64,000 bases of DNA from Porticoccus sp002341315 (lineage in GTDB: Bacteria; Pseudomonadota; Gammaproteobacteria; Pseudomonadales; Porticoccaceae): the NCBI RefSeq assembly GCF_047634355.1, contig NZ_JBLIAL010000001.1; one strand, written 5' to 3'. Made by a program: the position numbers and the translations under genes. The notes under the pieces are model-generated. The model saw only the letters and a program-made list of their open reading frames with translations, had not been told where the DNA came from and did not search any database. Shown here piece by piece: positions 14,779-23,871 of the stretch. Numbering within the stretch: position 1 is the first letter of the stretch; each line of letters starts with the position of its first letter.

Positions 14779-15660
14779 TTACAGCCCCCTCTGCCACTCC
14801 TCCCTCAACGGAATCGCACAGGGCCGTTGGATAGCGGTGCGTACCTGCTGCAATAACTGGTCTTTATCGCGGTTGAGGGTGCCTTTCAGTACCAGGTAGT
14901 TGGAGGCGTGGTCGCTGCGGAATACAGTGCGCTCCAGTGTCAGGGTATCCAGCAGGATTTCCATTTCCTGAAACAGCTGCTGCTGAGTCAGCGGTTGGAA
15001 TTCGCCACCAAACCCCTCCTGAAAACGCGCTTCACCCATGGGGAAGCTCACCACTAGGGTGGAGAGGAATTCCGGCTGGGCCTCGTTCATTAATTTCGCG
15101 GAGTTGATGGCGTGCTGCTCGGTATATTGTTGCCCGCCGAGGCCATTGAGGATCATCACTGAACTCTTCATGCCGGCCTGTTTGATTTTGTGCAGGGCAT
15201 CCAGTGAGGAGGCGTAGTTTTCGCCCTTGTCGATTTTTTCCAGCACCAGATCGTCGCCGGACTCACAACCCACGTACATCAGGCTGAGGCCGAGCTGTTG
15301 CAGTTCCGCCAGTTCTTCAACGGATTTGTTTTTCAGATTGCGGGGCAGGCAGTAGGAGGAGATGCGCTGCACATCCGGAAAATGTTGGCGAATGGCCAGC
15401 AGAATTTCCCTGAGGCGGCGGAAGGACAACGTCATGGCGTCGCCATCGGCCAGAAATACCCGGCGCACGGGGTAGCCGCTGCTGGCCACCTGTTGCAGTT
15501 CCTGCTCGATTTCCGGCTGGGGTTTGACGCTGAATTTTTTCTGCGGCGCGGTGTACATCTCGCAGAAGGTGCAACGGTTCCAGGAACAGCCGTTGGTGAC
15601 TTGTAAAATCAGCGAGCGAGCTTCGCTGGGGGGACGAAAAAGGGGTTCTATATAATCCAT
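14779..15660 (-). CDS. Radical SAM protein (COG1032-like)
   Basis: 293 residues. The iron-sulfur motif is NGCSWNRCTFC (C-x4-C-x2-C, near residues 25-34), the spacing typical of this COG1032 branch rather than the common C-x3-C-x2-C. Then come FLADGDAMTLSFRRL (GGE-like region), YVGCESGDDLVLEKIDKGEN (SAM-contacting) and a SSVMILNGLGGQQYTEQHA strand. These features mark a cytoplasmic [4Fe-4S] radical SAM enzyme of about normal length. The substrate is unknown for this family. The gene is downstream of cysS on the same strand but separated from it by a MITE, so it is probably transcribed on its own or by read-through. Confidence 0.85.
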   Translation of the reverse strand: MDYIEPLFRPPSEARSLILQVTNGCSWNRCTFCEMYTAPQKKFSVKPQPEIEQELQQVASSGYPVRRVFLADGDAMTLSFRRLREILLAIRQHFPDVQRISSYCLPRNLKNKSVEELAELQQLGLSLMYVGCESGDDLVLEKIDKGENYASSLDALHKIKQAGMKSSVMILNGLGGQQYTEQHAINSAKLMNEAQPEFLSTLVVSFPMGEARFQEGFGGEFQPLTQQQLFQEMEILLDTLTLERTVFRSDHASNYLVLKGTLNRDKDQLLQQVRTAIQRPCAIPLREEWQRGL

Positions 15661-15718
15661 AGACCTATCCTACCCTTTTGCGAAAAAGTTAGGGCCCTTT
15701 ATGCACTTGGATAAAACC

Positions 15719-15864
15719 CTAGAAGCTGTTTCATAACGTCACGAGCGAAGGTGAGACAAGGCAAAAGTGGCCGAAAAAGCGGAGTTTACATTGAGTAAAT
15801 GAGCAATTTGAGGCCATTTTTAACACAGTATCACCGAACGCAGTAGTTATGAAATAGCTTCTAG
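15719..15864. mobile_element. MITE with 15-bp terminal inverted repeats and CTAG target duplication
   Basis: Terminal repeats AAGCTGTTTCATAAC (15723-15737) and GTTATGAAATAGCTT (15846-15860) are inverted copies with one mismatch. They bound a 138-bp element with no coding capacity. Direct CTAG copies at 15719-15722 and 15861-15864 look like a 4-bp target-site duplication, as made by IS5-type transposases (CTAR targets). The element is non-autonomous and no matching transposase is in the window. It sits directly against the cysS stop codon: the TAG stop is part of the right CTAG. Confidence 0.8.
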
Positions 15865-17258
15865 TCCCGGCGCCAGGTTGTGCCTTCTCGAGAATCTTCC
15901 AGCACCACACCTTGTACGAGCAGGTCGTCGCGAATCTGGTCGGCGCGTGCGAAGTCGCGATTTTTCTTGGCAGCGACGCGCTCGGCAATCAGTGTTTCGA
16001 TTTGTTCGGCGTCCGGGCCATCGCTGGCGATCCCCTGCAGGAAGGTTTTGGGTTCCACCGTGAATATACCGAACACACCGCCCAGCGCTTTTAATTCGGC
16101 AGCCAGTTTCATCGCCTGCGCCGGGTCGGTTTTGGCACAGGTGTTCATGTCCCGCACCAGATCATACATGGCGGCCAGTGCATCGCGGGTGTTGAAATCG
16201 TCATCCATGGATTCGACAAAACGGCGGTAGTAGTCACTGGCGTGCAGTGTATCGAGAGCTGCGGGAGCCACTTCGGTAAAGGGAAGCAACGCGGTGTAGA
16301 AACGGTCGAGGCCGCCCTTGGCCTCAATCAGATTCTCTTCGGAATAATTGATGGGACTGCGGTAGTGACTGGACAGCAGGAAGTAGCGCACCACTTCCGG
16401 ATGATATTTTTTCAGCACTTCGCGGATGGTGAAGAAATTGTTCAGCGACTTGGACATTTTTTCGTTGTCCACCCGCACCGCACCGGCGTGCATCCAGTAA
16501 TGGACGTATTTTTTACCGGTGGCGGCTTCGCTCTGGGCAATTTCGTTTTCGTGGTGGGGAAACGGCAGATCCGGCCCGCCACCGTGGATGTCGAAGGTGT
16601 CACCCAGACAGCAGGTGGACATGGCGGAGCACTCGATATGCCAGCCGGGACGTCCGGGTCCCCAGGGGGATTCCCAACTCACTTCGCCGGGTTTGGCACT
16701 TTTCCAGAGGGCAAAATCGCGGGGATCTTCCTTGGCTTCGTCCACTTCGACCCGGGCACCGGCCAGCAGGTCTTCGGGGTTGCGACCACTGAGTTTGCCG
16801 TAGTCGGCAAACCGGCTGACCCGGTAGTAGACATCGCCATTGTCGGCGGCGTAGGCGTAGTGGTTGTCCACCAGAATCTGCACCATGGCGAGGATATCGT
16901 CCATGTAGGCAGTGGCGCGGGGTTCCAGATCGGGCCGCAGCACGCCGAGGGCATCCTCGTCCCCGTGCATGGCGTCGATCATCCGGTCGGTGAGCGCCGT
17001 ATAGGGTTCGCCATTGTCGTTGGCGCGGTTGAGAATCTTGTCGTCGATGTCGGTAATGTTGCGGACGTAGGTGACATCCCAGCCCCGGGTTCTCAGGTAG
17101 CGGGTGATCACGTCAAACGCCACCAGTACCCGGGCGTGACCGATATGGCAGTAGTCGTAAACGGTGATGCCGCACACGTACATGCGAATCTTGCCCGCCC
17201 CAATGGGTTTGAAGACTTCTTTCTGCCGGGTCAGGGTGTTGTATAGAGTCAGTGCCAT
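15861..17258 (-). CDS. cysS: Cysteinyl-tRNA synthetase
   Basis: 465 residues; charges tRNA-Cys with cysteine using ATP. The class I signatures are present: HIGH as YCHIGHARVLV (about residue 30) and KMSKS as DNEKMSKSLNNFF (about residue 265). Zinc ligands are CGITVYDYC near 28, ECSAMSTCCLG near 205 and PHHENEIAQSEA near 230. The C-terminal helical part ends GTTWRRD. Full length for bacteria. The ATG at 17258 (MALTLYNTLTRQK) is preferred to an upstream codon because AAGG and the family's usual N-terminus fit. It lies 48 bp downstream of glnS on the same strand, probably co-transcribed. A MITE abuts its stop codon but leaves the protein intact. Confidence 0.97.
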   Translation of the reverse strand: MALTLYNTLTRQKEVFKPIGAGKIRMYVCGITVYDYCHIGHARVLVAFDVITRYLRTRGWDVTYVRNITDIDDKILNRANDNGEPYTALTDRMIDAMHGDEDALGVLRPDLEPRATAYMDDILAMVQILVDNHYAYAADNGDVYYRVSRFADYGKLSGRNPEDLLAGARVEVDEAKEDPRDFALWKSAKPGEVSWESPWGPGRPGWHIECSAMSTCCLGDTFDIHGGGPDLPFPHHENEIAQSEAATGKKYVHYWMHAGAVRVDNEKMSKSLNNFFTIREVLKKYHPEVVRYFLLSSHYRSPINYSEENLIEAKGGLDRFYTALLPFTEVAPAALDTLHASDYYRRFVESMDDDFNTRDALAAMYDLVRDMNTCAKTDPAQAMKLAAELKALGGVFGIFTVEPKTFLQGIASDGPDAEQIETLIAERVAAKKNRDFARADQIRDDLLVQGVVLEDSREGTTWRRD

Positions 17259-17306
17259 AGTGCCTTGTCTTATCAATAAGCGGGGTCTTCAGTTGGACCC
17301 CGACGG

Positions 17307-18977
17307 TCAGCTTTTCCAGTTATCCCTGAGTTCGATGGTGCGGTTAAACACCAGGGTATTCTCGCTACCGGATTCCGTATCCCGACAGAAATAACCTTCC
17401 CGCTCGAACTGATAGTTATCCCCGGCGACGGCCTCTGCAAGACCGATTTCGCCTTTGCAACCGGACAATACCGTCAGCGATGCCGGGTTGATGAAATCGA
17501 GGAAATTGCGATCGCCCGAGTCCGGCGCCGGATCGCTGAACAGCCGGTCATAGAGCCGCACTTCACAGTCCACGCACGCCGTCGCGGATACCCAGTGAAC
17601 CACACCGCGGGGACGAATGCCCTCGGGCGGATCTTCGCCATGGGTGCCGGGAATCATTTCCGCCAGAATCTCGACAATCTCGCCGCGGTCGTCCTTCACC
17701 ACTTCATTGGCCTGAATGACACAGGCACCGCGCAGCCGCACCCACTCGCCGGGCACCAGCCGCTTGAATTTCTTGCGGGACAGGCTGCTGTCTTCGTTGA
17801 AATCCTCGCGGTCGATATAGATTTCCCGGGTAAAGGGCAATTGGCGCTCGCCGAGGTCATCGCGATTGGGATGACCGGCCACAGTGCGCATGTCCACCTC
17901 GCCCTCGGGCACATTGGTGAGCGTCACTTTCAGGGGATGCAGAACGCACATGGCCCGCGGGGCATTGTCGTTCAGATCGTCGCGGATAAAGTGCTCGAAC
18001 TGGGCCATGTCCACTACACCGTCGGTTTTGGCCACCGCCAGGCTGTCACAGAAATTGCGAATCGCCCGGGGTGTTACGCCCCGGCGGCGCAGACCGGAGA
18101 GCGTCGGCATGCGCGGATCATTCCAGCCGCTGACATGGCCCTCGTCAACCAGCTGTTTGAGCTTGCGTTTGCTGGTAATACTGTAATTCAGATTGAGCCG
18201 GCCAAACTCGAACTGGCGCGGCTTTGACGGCACCGGCAGGTTGTCGATAAACCACTCGTACAGCGGTCGGTTGGCGGCGAATTCCAGTGTGCAGATGGAG
18301 TGGGTCACCCCCTCGATCGCATCTTCCTGACCGTGGGCGAAATCGTAGGAGGGGTAAATGTTCCAGGTGTCGCCGGTGCGGTGATGGGACCTTTTCTTGA
18401 TCCGGTACAACACCGGGTCGCGCAGGTTGATATTGGGCGAGGCCATGTCAATCTTGGCCCGCAGGGTCATGCGACCCTCGTCAATGGCACCGGTTTTCAT
18501 CTGTTCCAGCAGCAGCAGATTGTCCTCAACGGAACGATCCCGCCAGGGGCTGTTTTTGCCCGGCTCGGTGAGGGTCCCGCGGTATTCACGCATCTGCTCG
18601 CCATTCAGCTCGCAGACAAAGGCCTTGCCCTCCCGAATCAGGTACTGGGCCCACAGGTACAATTGCTCGAAATAATCGGAGGCATAGCGCACTTCACCAT
18701 CCCACTGAAAACCGAGCCAGCGCACATCGTCGATAATCGCCTTGACGTACTCGTCCTCTTCCTTTTCCGGATTGGTATCGTCAAAACGGAGGTTACACGC
18801 ACCACCGAACTGCTCGGCCAGCCCAAAGTTCAGGCAGATGGATTTGGCGTGCCCGAGGTGCAGATAACCGTTGGGTTCCGGTGGAAAACGGGTGATCACT
18901 CTCGTCACCGAGCCATCGGCCAGCTCCCGGGAGATCAACTGCTGAATAAAATTGAGCGGTTTATTATCGTCTGCCAT
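17307..18977 (-). CDS. glnS: Glutaminyl-tRNA synthetase
   Basis: 556 residues; class I synthetase that charges tRNA-Gln directly. The HIGH motif is PPEPNGYLHLGHAKSI, and KMSKS is replaced by the usual GlnRS form (NYSITSKRKLKQLV). The beta-barrel anticodon-binding part follows (EIYIDREDFNEDSSLSRKKF, RPRGVVHWVS). Length matches E. coli GlnS. Its presence, as in most gammaproteobacteria, implies no need for the Glu-tRNA amidation route for glutamine. The ATG at 18977 (MADDNKPLNF) is chosen over a start 10 codons upstream by alignment to family N-termini. First gene of a glnS-cysS pair, divergent from an EamA exporter. Confidence 0.97.
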   Translation of the reverse strand: MADDNKPLNFIQQLISRELADGSVTRVITRFPPEPNGYLHLGHAKSICLNFGLAEQFGGACNLRFDDTNPEKEEDEYVKAIIDDVRWLGFQWDGEVRYASDYFEQLYLWAQYLIREGKAFVCELNGEQMREYRGTLTEPGKNSPWRDRSVEDNLLLLEQMKTGAIDEGRMTLRAKIDMASPNINLRDPVLYRIKKRSHHRTGDTWNIYPSYDFAHGQEDAIEGVTHSICTLEFAANRPLYEWFIDNLPVPSKPRQFEFGRLNLNYSITSKRKLKQLVDEGHVSGWNDPRMPTLSGLRRRGVTPRAIRNFCDSLAVAKTDGVVDMAQFEHFIRDDLNDNAPRAMCVLHPLKVTLTNVPEGEVDMRTVAGHPNRDDLGERQLPFTREIYIDREDFNEDSSLSRKKFKRLVPGEWVRLRGACVIQANEVVKDDRGEIVEILAEMIPGTHGEDPPEGIRPRGVVHWVSATACVDCEVRLYDRLFSDPAPDSGDRNFLDFINPASLTVLSGCKGEIGLAEAVAGDNYQFEREGYFCRDTESGSENTLVFNRTIELRDNWKS

Positions 18978-19145
18978 ACTGCAGCCCCGCCGGGCCATCC
19001 TCCGCAAAAAAGAGCCGGATTATAGCCTCCGGGGAAGCCTGTATAAACAACTGATCGCCTGCAGCCCGGGATTCTTTGGCCCCCGCAACGCATTAATACC
19101 CTGCCAAACACCAGAATTGAGCCGTGAGTTAAACCTATTTCCGCC

Positions 19146-20045
19146 ATGCATCCCAATCTCCGAGCCATTCTCTACCTGCAGCTCTGCCTGATGTTTTTCC
19201 TGGTGGGCGACTCGGTGGCAAAGCGCCTGCTGGAGACAATACCTCTCGGCCAGATGATCTCCCTGCGCACCGCCGCTTCACTGCTGGTACTGACGGTGTT
19301 TATTCTGGCCACCGGTCGCCTGCGAACCCTGCGTGTCAGCAAACCTGTGCACCAACTGTTGCGCAGCCTGTTCTTTACTGTGATCAGCCTCGGCTACTAT
19401 GTAGCCATCAAGCATTTTCCGATCAGTGCAGTAAGTGCTGCCACTGCGGGTGCACCGATTCTGATTTCAGCCATATCGCCACTGATTCTCAAGGAACGGG
19501 CCAACGCCATTCAGTGGCTGGCCACCATCACCGGTTTTATCGGTGTCTGTCTGGTGCTGAAGCCGGATGTCAGCAATTCCGGCTGGCACTATCTGGCGCT
19601 GACAGTCCTGCCCTTGGCCTTTGCTGTCATGATTCTCTGGTCGCGCTACCTGTCCCGCACTGAATCGGACTGGTCGATGAATTACTACATCTACATTCCG
19701 CTGCTGCTGGCAGCATTTTTCTGGCAGCAGGAAGCATGGATAGCCCTGGATAACAAAGCGCTGCTGATGGTTCTGGTCTCCGGCAGCGGCGGAGCATTTG
19801 GTTTTATCATGATGGTGGCGGCCTACCGGGTGGGCAAACCGGTGATCGTGGCACCGTTCCAGTACACGGCCATCATCATGGCGCTCGGCGTGGATATAAT
19901 CTTCTGGCAGTTCTATCCCAATCTGGGCCTGTGGATCGGGATCGGCCTGATTCTGTTGTGTGCTGCAATACAGGGTTGGCAGGCACGCATTGAGGAACCG
20001 GCGATCACCCCGCATCTGCGCCCGGAGGACACCCACACCCCCTGA
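19146..20045 (+). CDS. DMT-superfamily (EamA) inner-membrane transporter
   Basis: 299 residues with about ten membrane helices in two EamA repeats (residues 10-135 and 150-285). The first repeat has FLVGDSVAKRLLETIPLGQM and the second IMMVAAYRVGKPVIVAPFQY before a final GLWIGIGLILLCAAIQGW. The family moves small organic solutes; the substrate cannot be read here. It is not closely similar to the EamA protein at 1745-2659. Divergent from glnS, about 110 bp before ppiB on the same strand. Confidence 0.85.
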   Translation: MHPNLRAILYLQLCLMFFLVGDSVAKRLLETIPLGQMISLRTAASLLVLTVFILATGRLRTLRVSKPVHQLLRSLFFTVISLGYYVAIKHFPISAVSAATAGAPILISAISPLILKERANAIQWLATITGFIGVCLVLKPDVSNSGWHYLALTVLPLAFAVMILWSRYLSRTESDWSMNYYIYIPLLLAAFFWQQEAWIALDNKALLMVLVSGSGGAFGFIMMVAAYRVGKPVIVAPFQYTAIIMALGVDIIFWQFYPNLGLWIGIGLILLCAAIQGWQARIEEPAITPHLRPEDTHTP

Positions 20046-20156
20046 ATTTGCTGTGAAGCCCGGACATTGCCGCCAGGCCGCTGCAAAGCGGTTTAAATTC
20101 AACCCTGAAAAACGTAATATACGCAGCTCTTTTGACAGTCACAGGATCCACTACCG

Positions 20157-20666
20157 ATGATTACACTGCACACAAATTACGGCGATATCAGCCTTGAGCT
20201 GGATTTCGATAATGCGCCGGTTTCCTCCGCTAATTTTTTGCAGTACTGCCGCGACGGTTTCTACGAAGGAACCATCTTCCATCGCGTGATTGACGGATTT
20301 ATGATCCAGGGCGGCGGCATGACGGCCGATATGCAAAACAAGCCTACCCGCGACCCCATTCAGAACGAGGCCGATAACGGCCTGGCCAATGAAACCGGTA
20401 CCCTGGCGATGGCACGGACCAATGATCCCCATTCCGCCAGTTCACAGTTCTTCATCAACGTTTCCGACAACACTTTTCTCAACCACAGCGGCAAGAACCC
20501 CCAGGGTTGGGGCTATGCCGTATTTGCCCGGGTCACCGATGGCATGGATGTGGTCAACAAGATCAAGGGTGTGCCCACGGGTCGCAACGGCATGCATCAG
20601 GATGTGCCCAAGGATCCGGTGGAAATCCAGAAGGTCACCGTCAGCGATGCCTACGCGGACAAATAA
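20157..20666 (+). CDS. ppiB: Peptidyl-prolyl cis-trans isomerase B (cyclophilin)
   Basis: 169 residues without a signal peptide, thus the cytoplasmic cyclophilin that speeds up proline isomerisation during folding. Active-site blocks are intact: FHRVIDGFMIQGGGMTADM (Arg-Phe-Met-Gln pocket), GTLAMARTNDPHSASSQFFI and the GYAVFARVTDGMDVVNKIKG strand. Length matches PpiB. It is followed after 30 bp by lpxH, a gene order common in pseudomonads and relatives, so the two are probably co-transcribed. Confidence 0.95.
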   Translation: MITLHTNYGDISLELDFDNAPVSSANFLQYCRDGFYEGTIFHRVIDGFMIQGGGMTADMQNKPTRDPIQNEADNGLANETGTLAMARTNDPHSASSQFFINVSDNTFLNHSGKNPQGWGYAVFARVTDGMDVVNKIKGVPTGRNGMHQDVPKDPVEIQKVTVSDAYADK

Positions 20667-20696
20667 GGCCGCTCCCGGCCACGGCAGGTGGCGTTG

Positions 20697-21461
20697 ATGA
20701 CCACACTGCTGATTTCCGATCTGCACCTCTCCCCAGAACGCCCGGCGGTAACTCGGGCGTTTTTTGCTTTTCTGGAAAACCAGACCGGCGACATCGAGGC
20801 GCTGTACATCCTCGGCGACCTGTTTGAGGCATGGATCGGGGATGATGACCCCGCACCACTGGCCCGCCAGGTGATTGCCGCGCTGAAAAAACTGTCCGAT
20901 AGCGGTGTCAGACTGTTCTTTACCCACGGCAACCGCGATTTCTTGATTGGCAGACAATTCGCCCGGGAAAGCGGAGCCACCCTGCTGCCCGACCACCATC
21001 TTGCCGAGCTGGGCGGCCAGCGCGTGCTGCTTCTGCATGGCGACACCCTGTGTACCGGCGATGCCGACTATCAGAAGTTTCGCCGCAGGTATCGCCATCC
21101 GCTGGTGAAATTTCTGTTGCGCCACCTGCCTCTCAAAAAACGTCAGAAGATGGCGGTGGAGTGGCGGCAGAAGAGCATGCGAGCCAACGCCAACAAGTCG
21201 GACAATATTATGGATGTGTCGGCAGAGACTGTGGCGCAACTGATGGCACAGTATCAGGTGAAACTGATGATCCATGGTCACACCCATCGCCCCTATCACC
21301 ACCATATGGCCTTTGGTGAACGGCTGGTTCTGGGTGACTGGCATCAACGGGGCTGGTATATCCGCATCGAAGGAGGCCACCCGCCGGAACTGATTTCCTT
21401 TCCCATCGAGGAAAACGGAAACAGAGGCTTATTCAGCCCTGAGCCCACCAATCAGCCCTGA
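20697..21461 (+). CDS. lpxH: UDP-2,3-diacylglucosamine diphosphatase
   Basis: 254 residues; hydrolyses UDP-2,3-diacylglucosamine to lipid X in lipid A synthesis at the inner face of the inner membrane. The calcineurin-like phosphoesterase motifs are all present: LLISDLHLSP, LGDLFEAWIGDDD, FTHGNRDFLIG, LLHGDTLCTGD and MIHGHTHRPYHH. The ATG at 20697 is used, with AGGTGG 5 bases upstream; an in-frame GTG lies three codons earlier. The last residues (FSPEPTNQP) are encoded by a 19-bp tandem repeat that also covers the stop codon of the convergent permease gene. Confidence 0.96.
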   Translation: MTTLLISDLHLSPERPAVTRAFFAFLENQTGDIEALYILGDLFEAWIGDDDPAPLARQVIAALKKLSDSGVRLFFTHGNRDFLIGRQFARESGATLLPDHHLAELGGQRVLLLHGDTLCTGDADYQKFRRRYRHPLVKFLLRHLPLKKRQKMAVEWRQKSMRANANKSDNIMDVSAETVAQLMAQYQVKLMIHGHTHRPYHHHMAFGERLVLGDWHQRGWYIRIEGGHPPELISFPIEENGNRGLFSPEPTNQP

Positions 21462-21488
21462 GCGCATCATTCAGCCCTGAGCGCATCG
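21432..21488. repeat. Three tandem copies of a 19-bp unit across two convergent stop codons
   Basis: Units start at 21432, 21451 and 21470 and read (T/A)TCAGCCCTGAGC(C/G)CAnnn with few differences. The third is the codons for the end of the permease (DALRAE on the minus strand), so the array probably arose by duplication of that end. Because 19 is not a multiple of three, each copy is in another frame. The lpxH stop (21459-21461) and the permease stop (21467-21469) both lie in the second copy. Confidence 0.75.
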
Positions 21489-22663
21489 ATAGGACTGAGC
21501 CGGGTGGCATTCAGCGCCGGGCGCACACCGGCCATCAGGCCGATCAGCATGGACACCAACAGTGCCACCAGCACGATGTCCCCCTTCAATGCCACCGGCA
21601 GCCCCGGCACAAACAGCCGCACCGCCACCACCAGCAGGGCGATCACCAGCACACCGGCCAGTCCGCCCACCAACCCCAGCATCACCGCCTCGCCCAGAAA
21701 CAGGTTGCGCACCTGACTGCGGGTGCTGCCCAGCGCCCTCAACAACCCCACCTCGGAGGTGCGTTCAGTCACGGTAATCATCAGGATGGTGGTGATACCG
21801 ACGGCCCCCACCAGCAGGGAGATTGCCCCCAGTCCGCCGCCTGCGTATTTGAGAATGCGCAGAATGTTGTCCATGGTAGCCATCATCTGGTCCTGGGTGA
21901 CGATGGTGAAATCCTCGAAACCGTGGCGCTCGATCAGCAGCCGTTTGATATTTTCCGTGAGCCGGTCGGTGGGCACGGCGGGACTGTAGAAAACGTCCAC
22001 TTCCATGAGACTTTCGCGGTTGAATATCTGCAATCCCTTGTTCGCGGGGATGTAGATCATGTCGTCCAGGTCGGTGCCGAGGAACTGCCCTTTCGGCGCC
22101 ATCACGCCGATCACCCGGAAGCGGTTGCCGCCGATGTGGACAAACTCCCCCAGGGGATTGTCACCGCCGAATAGCTCTCCTTTCAGTTTACTGCCCAGTA
22201 CCGCAAAGGCCCGCGCCCGCTGAATGTCTTCCTCGGGCAGAAACGAACCCTGTGACACCTCCAGTTTCCAGGCCTTGTCCGCCAGGGCGCCGACGCCGGC
22301 CACGTCGGTGTAGCGGCTGCGCCCCACCGCCTTGATCTGCGCGGTACCGAACACCACCGGTACCACCTGTTCCACCCCCGGGATGCGCTTCAGCGCTTCA
22401 GAGTCCTCCAGCGACAGGGGACGGGTGGTGTTGAGGATACCGCCCATGCCAAAGGTCTCGGTCTTGCCCGGGGTAATGGCGACGATATGGCTGCCGAACT
22501 GGGTAAACTCCTGGATCACGAATTGCCGCAGCCCCTCACCCAGAGAACTCAGCAACACCATGGCGGCGATACCAATGGCAAAACCGACAATGGTCAGCAC
22601 GGATCGCAGGCGCTGCATCCACAGGGCCCGGAAAATCCAGCGCAGGTAGTCGAGAAAATTCAC
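21467..22663 (-). CDS. MacB-like FtsX-domain ABC transporter permease (second of two)
   Basis: About 398 residues. One N-terminal membrane helix (SVLTIVGFAIGIAAMVLLSS) is followed by a periplasmic MacB_PCD domain (about residues 50-260) and three C-terminal helices of the FtsX domain (GGGLGAISLLVGAVGITTIL; LVGGLAGVLVIALLVVAVRL; DIVLVALLVSMLIGLMAGV). It ends in the typical RPALNATRLSPIDALRAE. The start is GTG at 22663, overlapping the stop of the preceding permease by 4 bp (GTGA), which signals translational coupling; a longer frame upstream has no support. With the other permease it should form a heterodimer energised by the ATPase at 23843-24547. Confidence 0.9.
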   Translation of the reverse strand: MNFLDYLRWIFRALWMQRLRSVLTIVGFAIGIAAMVLLSSLGEGLRQFVIQEFTQFGSHIVAITPGKTETFGMGGILNTTRPLSLEDSEALKRIPGVEQVVPVVFGTAQIKAVGRSRYTDVAGVGALADKAWKLEVSQGSFLPEEDIQRARAFAVLGSKLKGELFGGDNPLGEFVHIGGNRFRVIGVMAPKGQFLGTDLDDMIYIPANKGLQIFNRESLMEVDVFYSPAVPTDRLTENIKRLLIERHGFEDFTIVTQDQMMATMDNILRILKYAGGGLGAISLLVGAVGITTILMITVTERTSEVGLLRALGSTRSQVRNLFLGEAVMLGLVGGLAGVLVIALLVVAVRLFVPGLPVALKGDIVLVALLVSMLIGLMAGVRPALNATRLSPIDALRAE

Positions 22664-23871
22664 AGGTTCTGTCCCCGCATGGCCAGCACCGGATCCAGAG
22701 CGGCTGCGCGCCGCGCCGGAATCAGCGAAAACAACAGTCCCGACAGCAGCGCCGTGGCCACCGCTGCGGGCACCGACCACCAGGGCGGCGCCAGGGGAAA
22801 GACCGGCCACAGCCGGGCGACAATCAGCACCGCCACCCAGGCCACAACAACGCCGGCCACAGAGCCCAGGCTCACCAGCAGCAGGGATTCCCCCAGAAAC
22901 AGCTGCCTCACCTGACGGCTACTGCCGCCCAGTGCCTTCAACAACCCGATTTCCCGGCGCCGCTGGCTGACGGAAATCAGACTGATATTCATGATCAGAA
23001 TACCGGCCACCAGCAGGCTGATCGCGGCAATGGCGGCGATGGCCAGTGTCAGGGTGGTAAGGATGTTGTTGAAGGCCGCCAGCATGGAATCCTGGCTGAT
23101 CACCGTGACGTCATCCTCGCCCTCGTGGCGCTCGCGGATCACCCCGCGCACCCGCTCTTCAACCCGATCGAAATCGGCATTGGCATCCAGCTCCAGCAGC
23201 ACCCTGAACAGTCCCGGCGAGTTGAACATCTGTTCGGCGGTGCGCACCGGCACAATGATCATGTCCCGCAGATCCAGCCCCAGGGATTCGCCGCGCTCCT
23301 CCAGCACGCCGATCACCCGCATGCGGCGATCGCCCGCCCGCACCCACTCGCCGATGGCGCGGCGGTTGCCAAATAATTCCTGTTTCAGCTTGGAGCCCAG
23401 CACACACACCGCCAGGGCTTCACTGTCTGCGCGCTCCGGCAGAATTTTGCCCTGGGCCACATCCATTTTGCGTACCTGGAATATCGCCTCGGTACTGCCC
23501 AACACGATCACCTCACGGGAGCGACTGCCCCGAGTCACCGGCGCAGTGCCTGCAATCACCGGCGCCACCGCCCTGATTGCCGGCAGGCGCTCCAGGGCCC
23601 GGGCATCTTCGAGGGTCAGGTCCCGGGGAGCAGCGCCGTAGATGGGTGGCGCGCCGCCGGTGGTTTCCTTGCGGCCGGGCAGAACGATCAGCAACTGATT
23701 GCCCAGCGCCGAGAATTCCCGGTCCACATAGCGGCGGGCACCTTCACCCAGGCTGGTGAGCATAATCACCGAGGCAACACCCAGCCCCACCGCGATCAAT
23801 AGCAGCACGGTGCGCACCCGGTGGCGCAAAAAGAGCTGGCCGTTAAAGTGCAGTTGATCCAGCAGGCGCAT
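22660..23871 (-). CDS. MacB-like FtsX-domain ABC transporter permease (first of two)
   Basis: About 403 residues with the same layout as its neighbour: N-terminal helix (VRTVLLLIAVGLGVASVIML), periplasmic MacB_PCD domain, then three FtsX helices (ILTTLTLAIAAIAAISLLVA; LLVSLGSVAGVVVAWVAVLI; SVPAAVATALLSGLLFSLIP) and the end RRAAALDPVLAMRGQNL. The ATG at 23871 (MRLLDQLHFNGQ) is preferred over upstream codons; it lies inside the 3' end of the ATPase gene (29-bp overlap). The two permeases are diverged paralogues, so the complex is likely a heterodimer, unlike the MacB homodimer. Confidence 0.9.
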   Translation of the reverse strand: MRLLDQLHFNGQLFLRHRVRTVLLLIAVGLGVASVIMLTSLGEGARRYVDREFSALGNQLLIVLPGRKETTGGAPPIYGAAPRDLTLEDARALERLPAIRAVAPVIAGTAPVTRGSRSREVIVLGSTEAIFQVRKMDVAQGKILPERADSEALAVCVLGSKLKQELFGNRRAIGEWVRAGDRRMRVIGVLEERGESLGLDLRDMIIVPVRTAEQMFNSPGLFRVLLELDANADFDRVEERVRGVIRERHEGEDDVTVISQDSMLAAFNNILTTLTLAIAAIAAISLLVAGILIMNISLISVSQRRREIGLLKALGGSSRQVRQLFLGESLLLVSLGSVAGVVVAWVAVLIVARLWPVFPLAPPWWSVPAAVATALLSGLLFSLIPARRAAALDPVLAMRGQNL

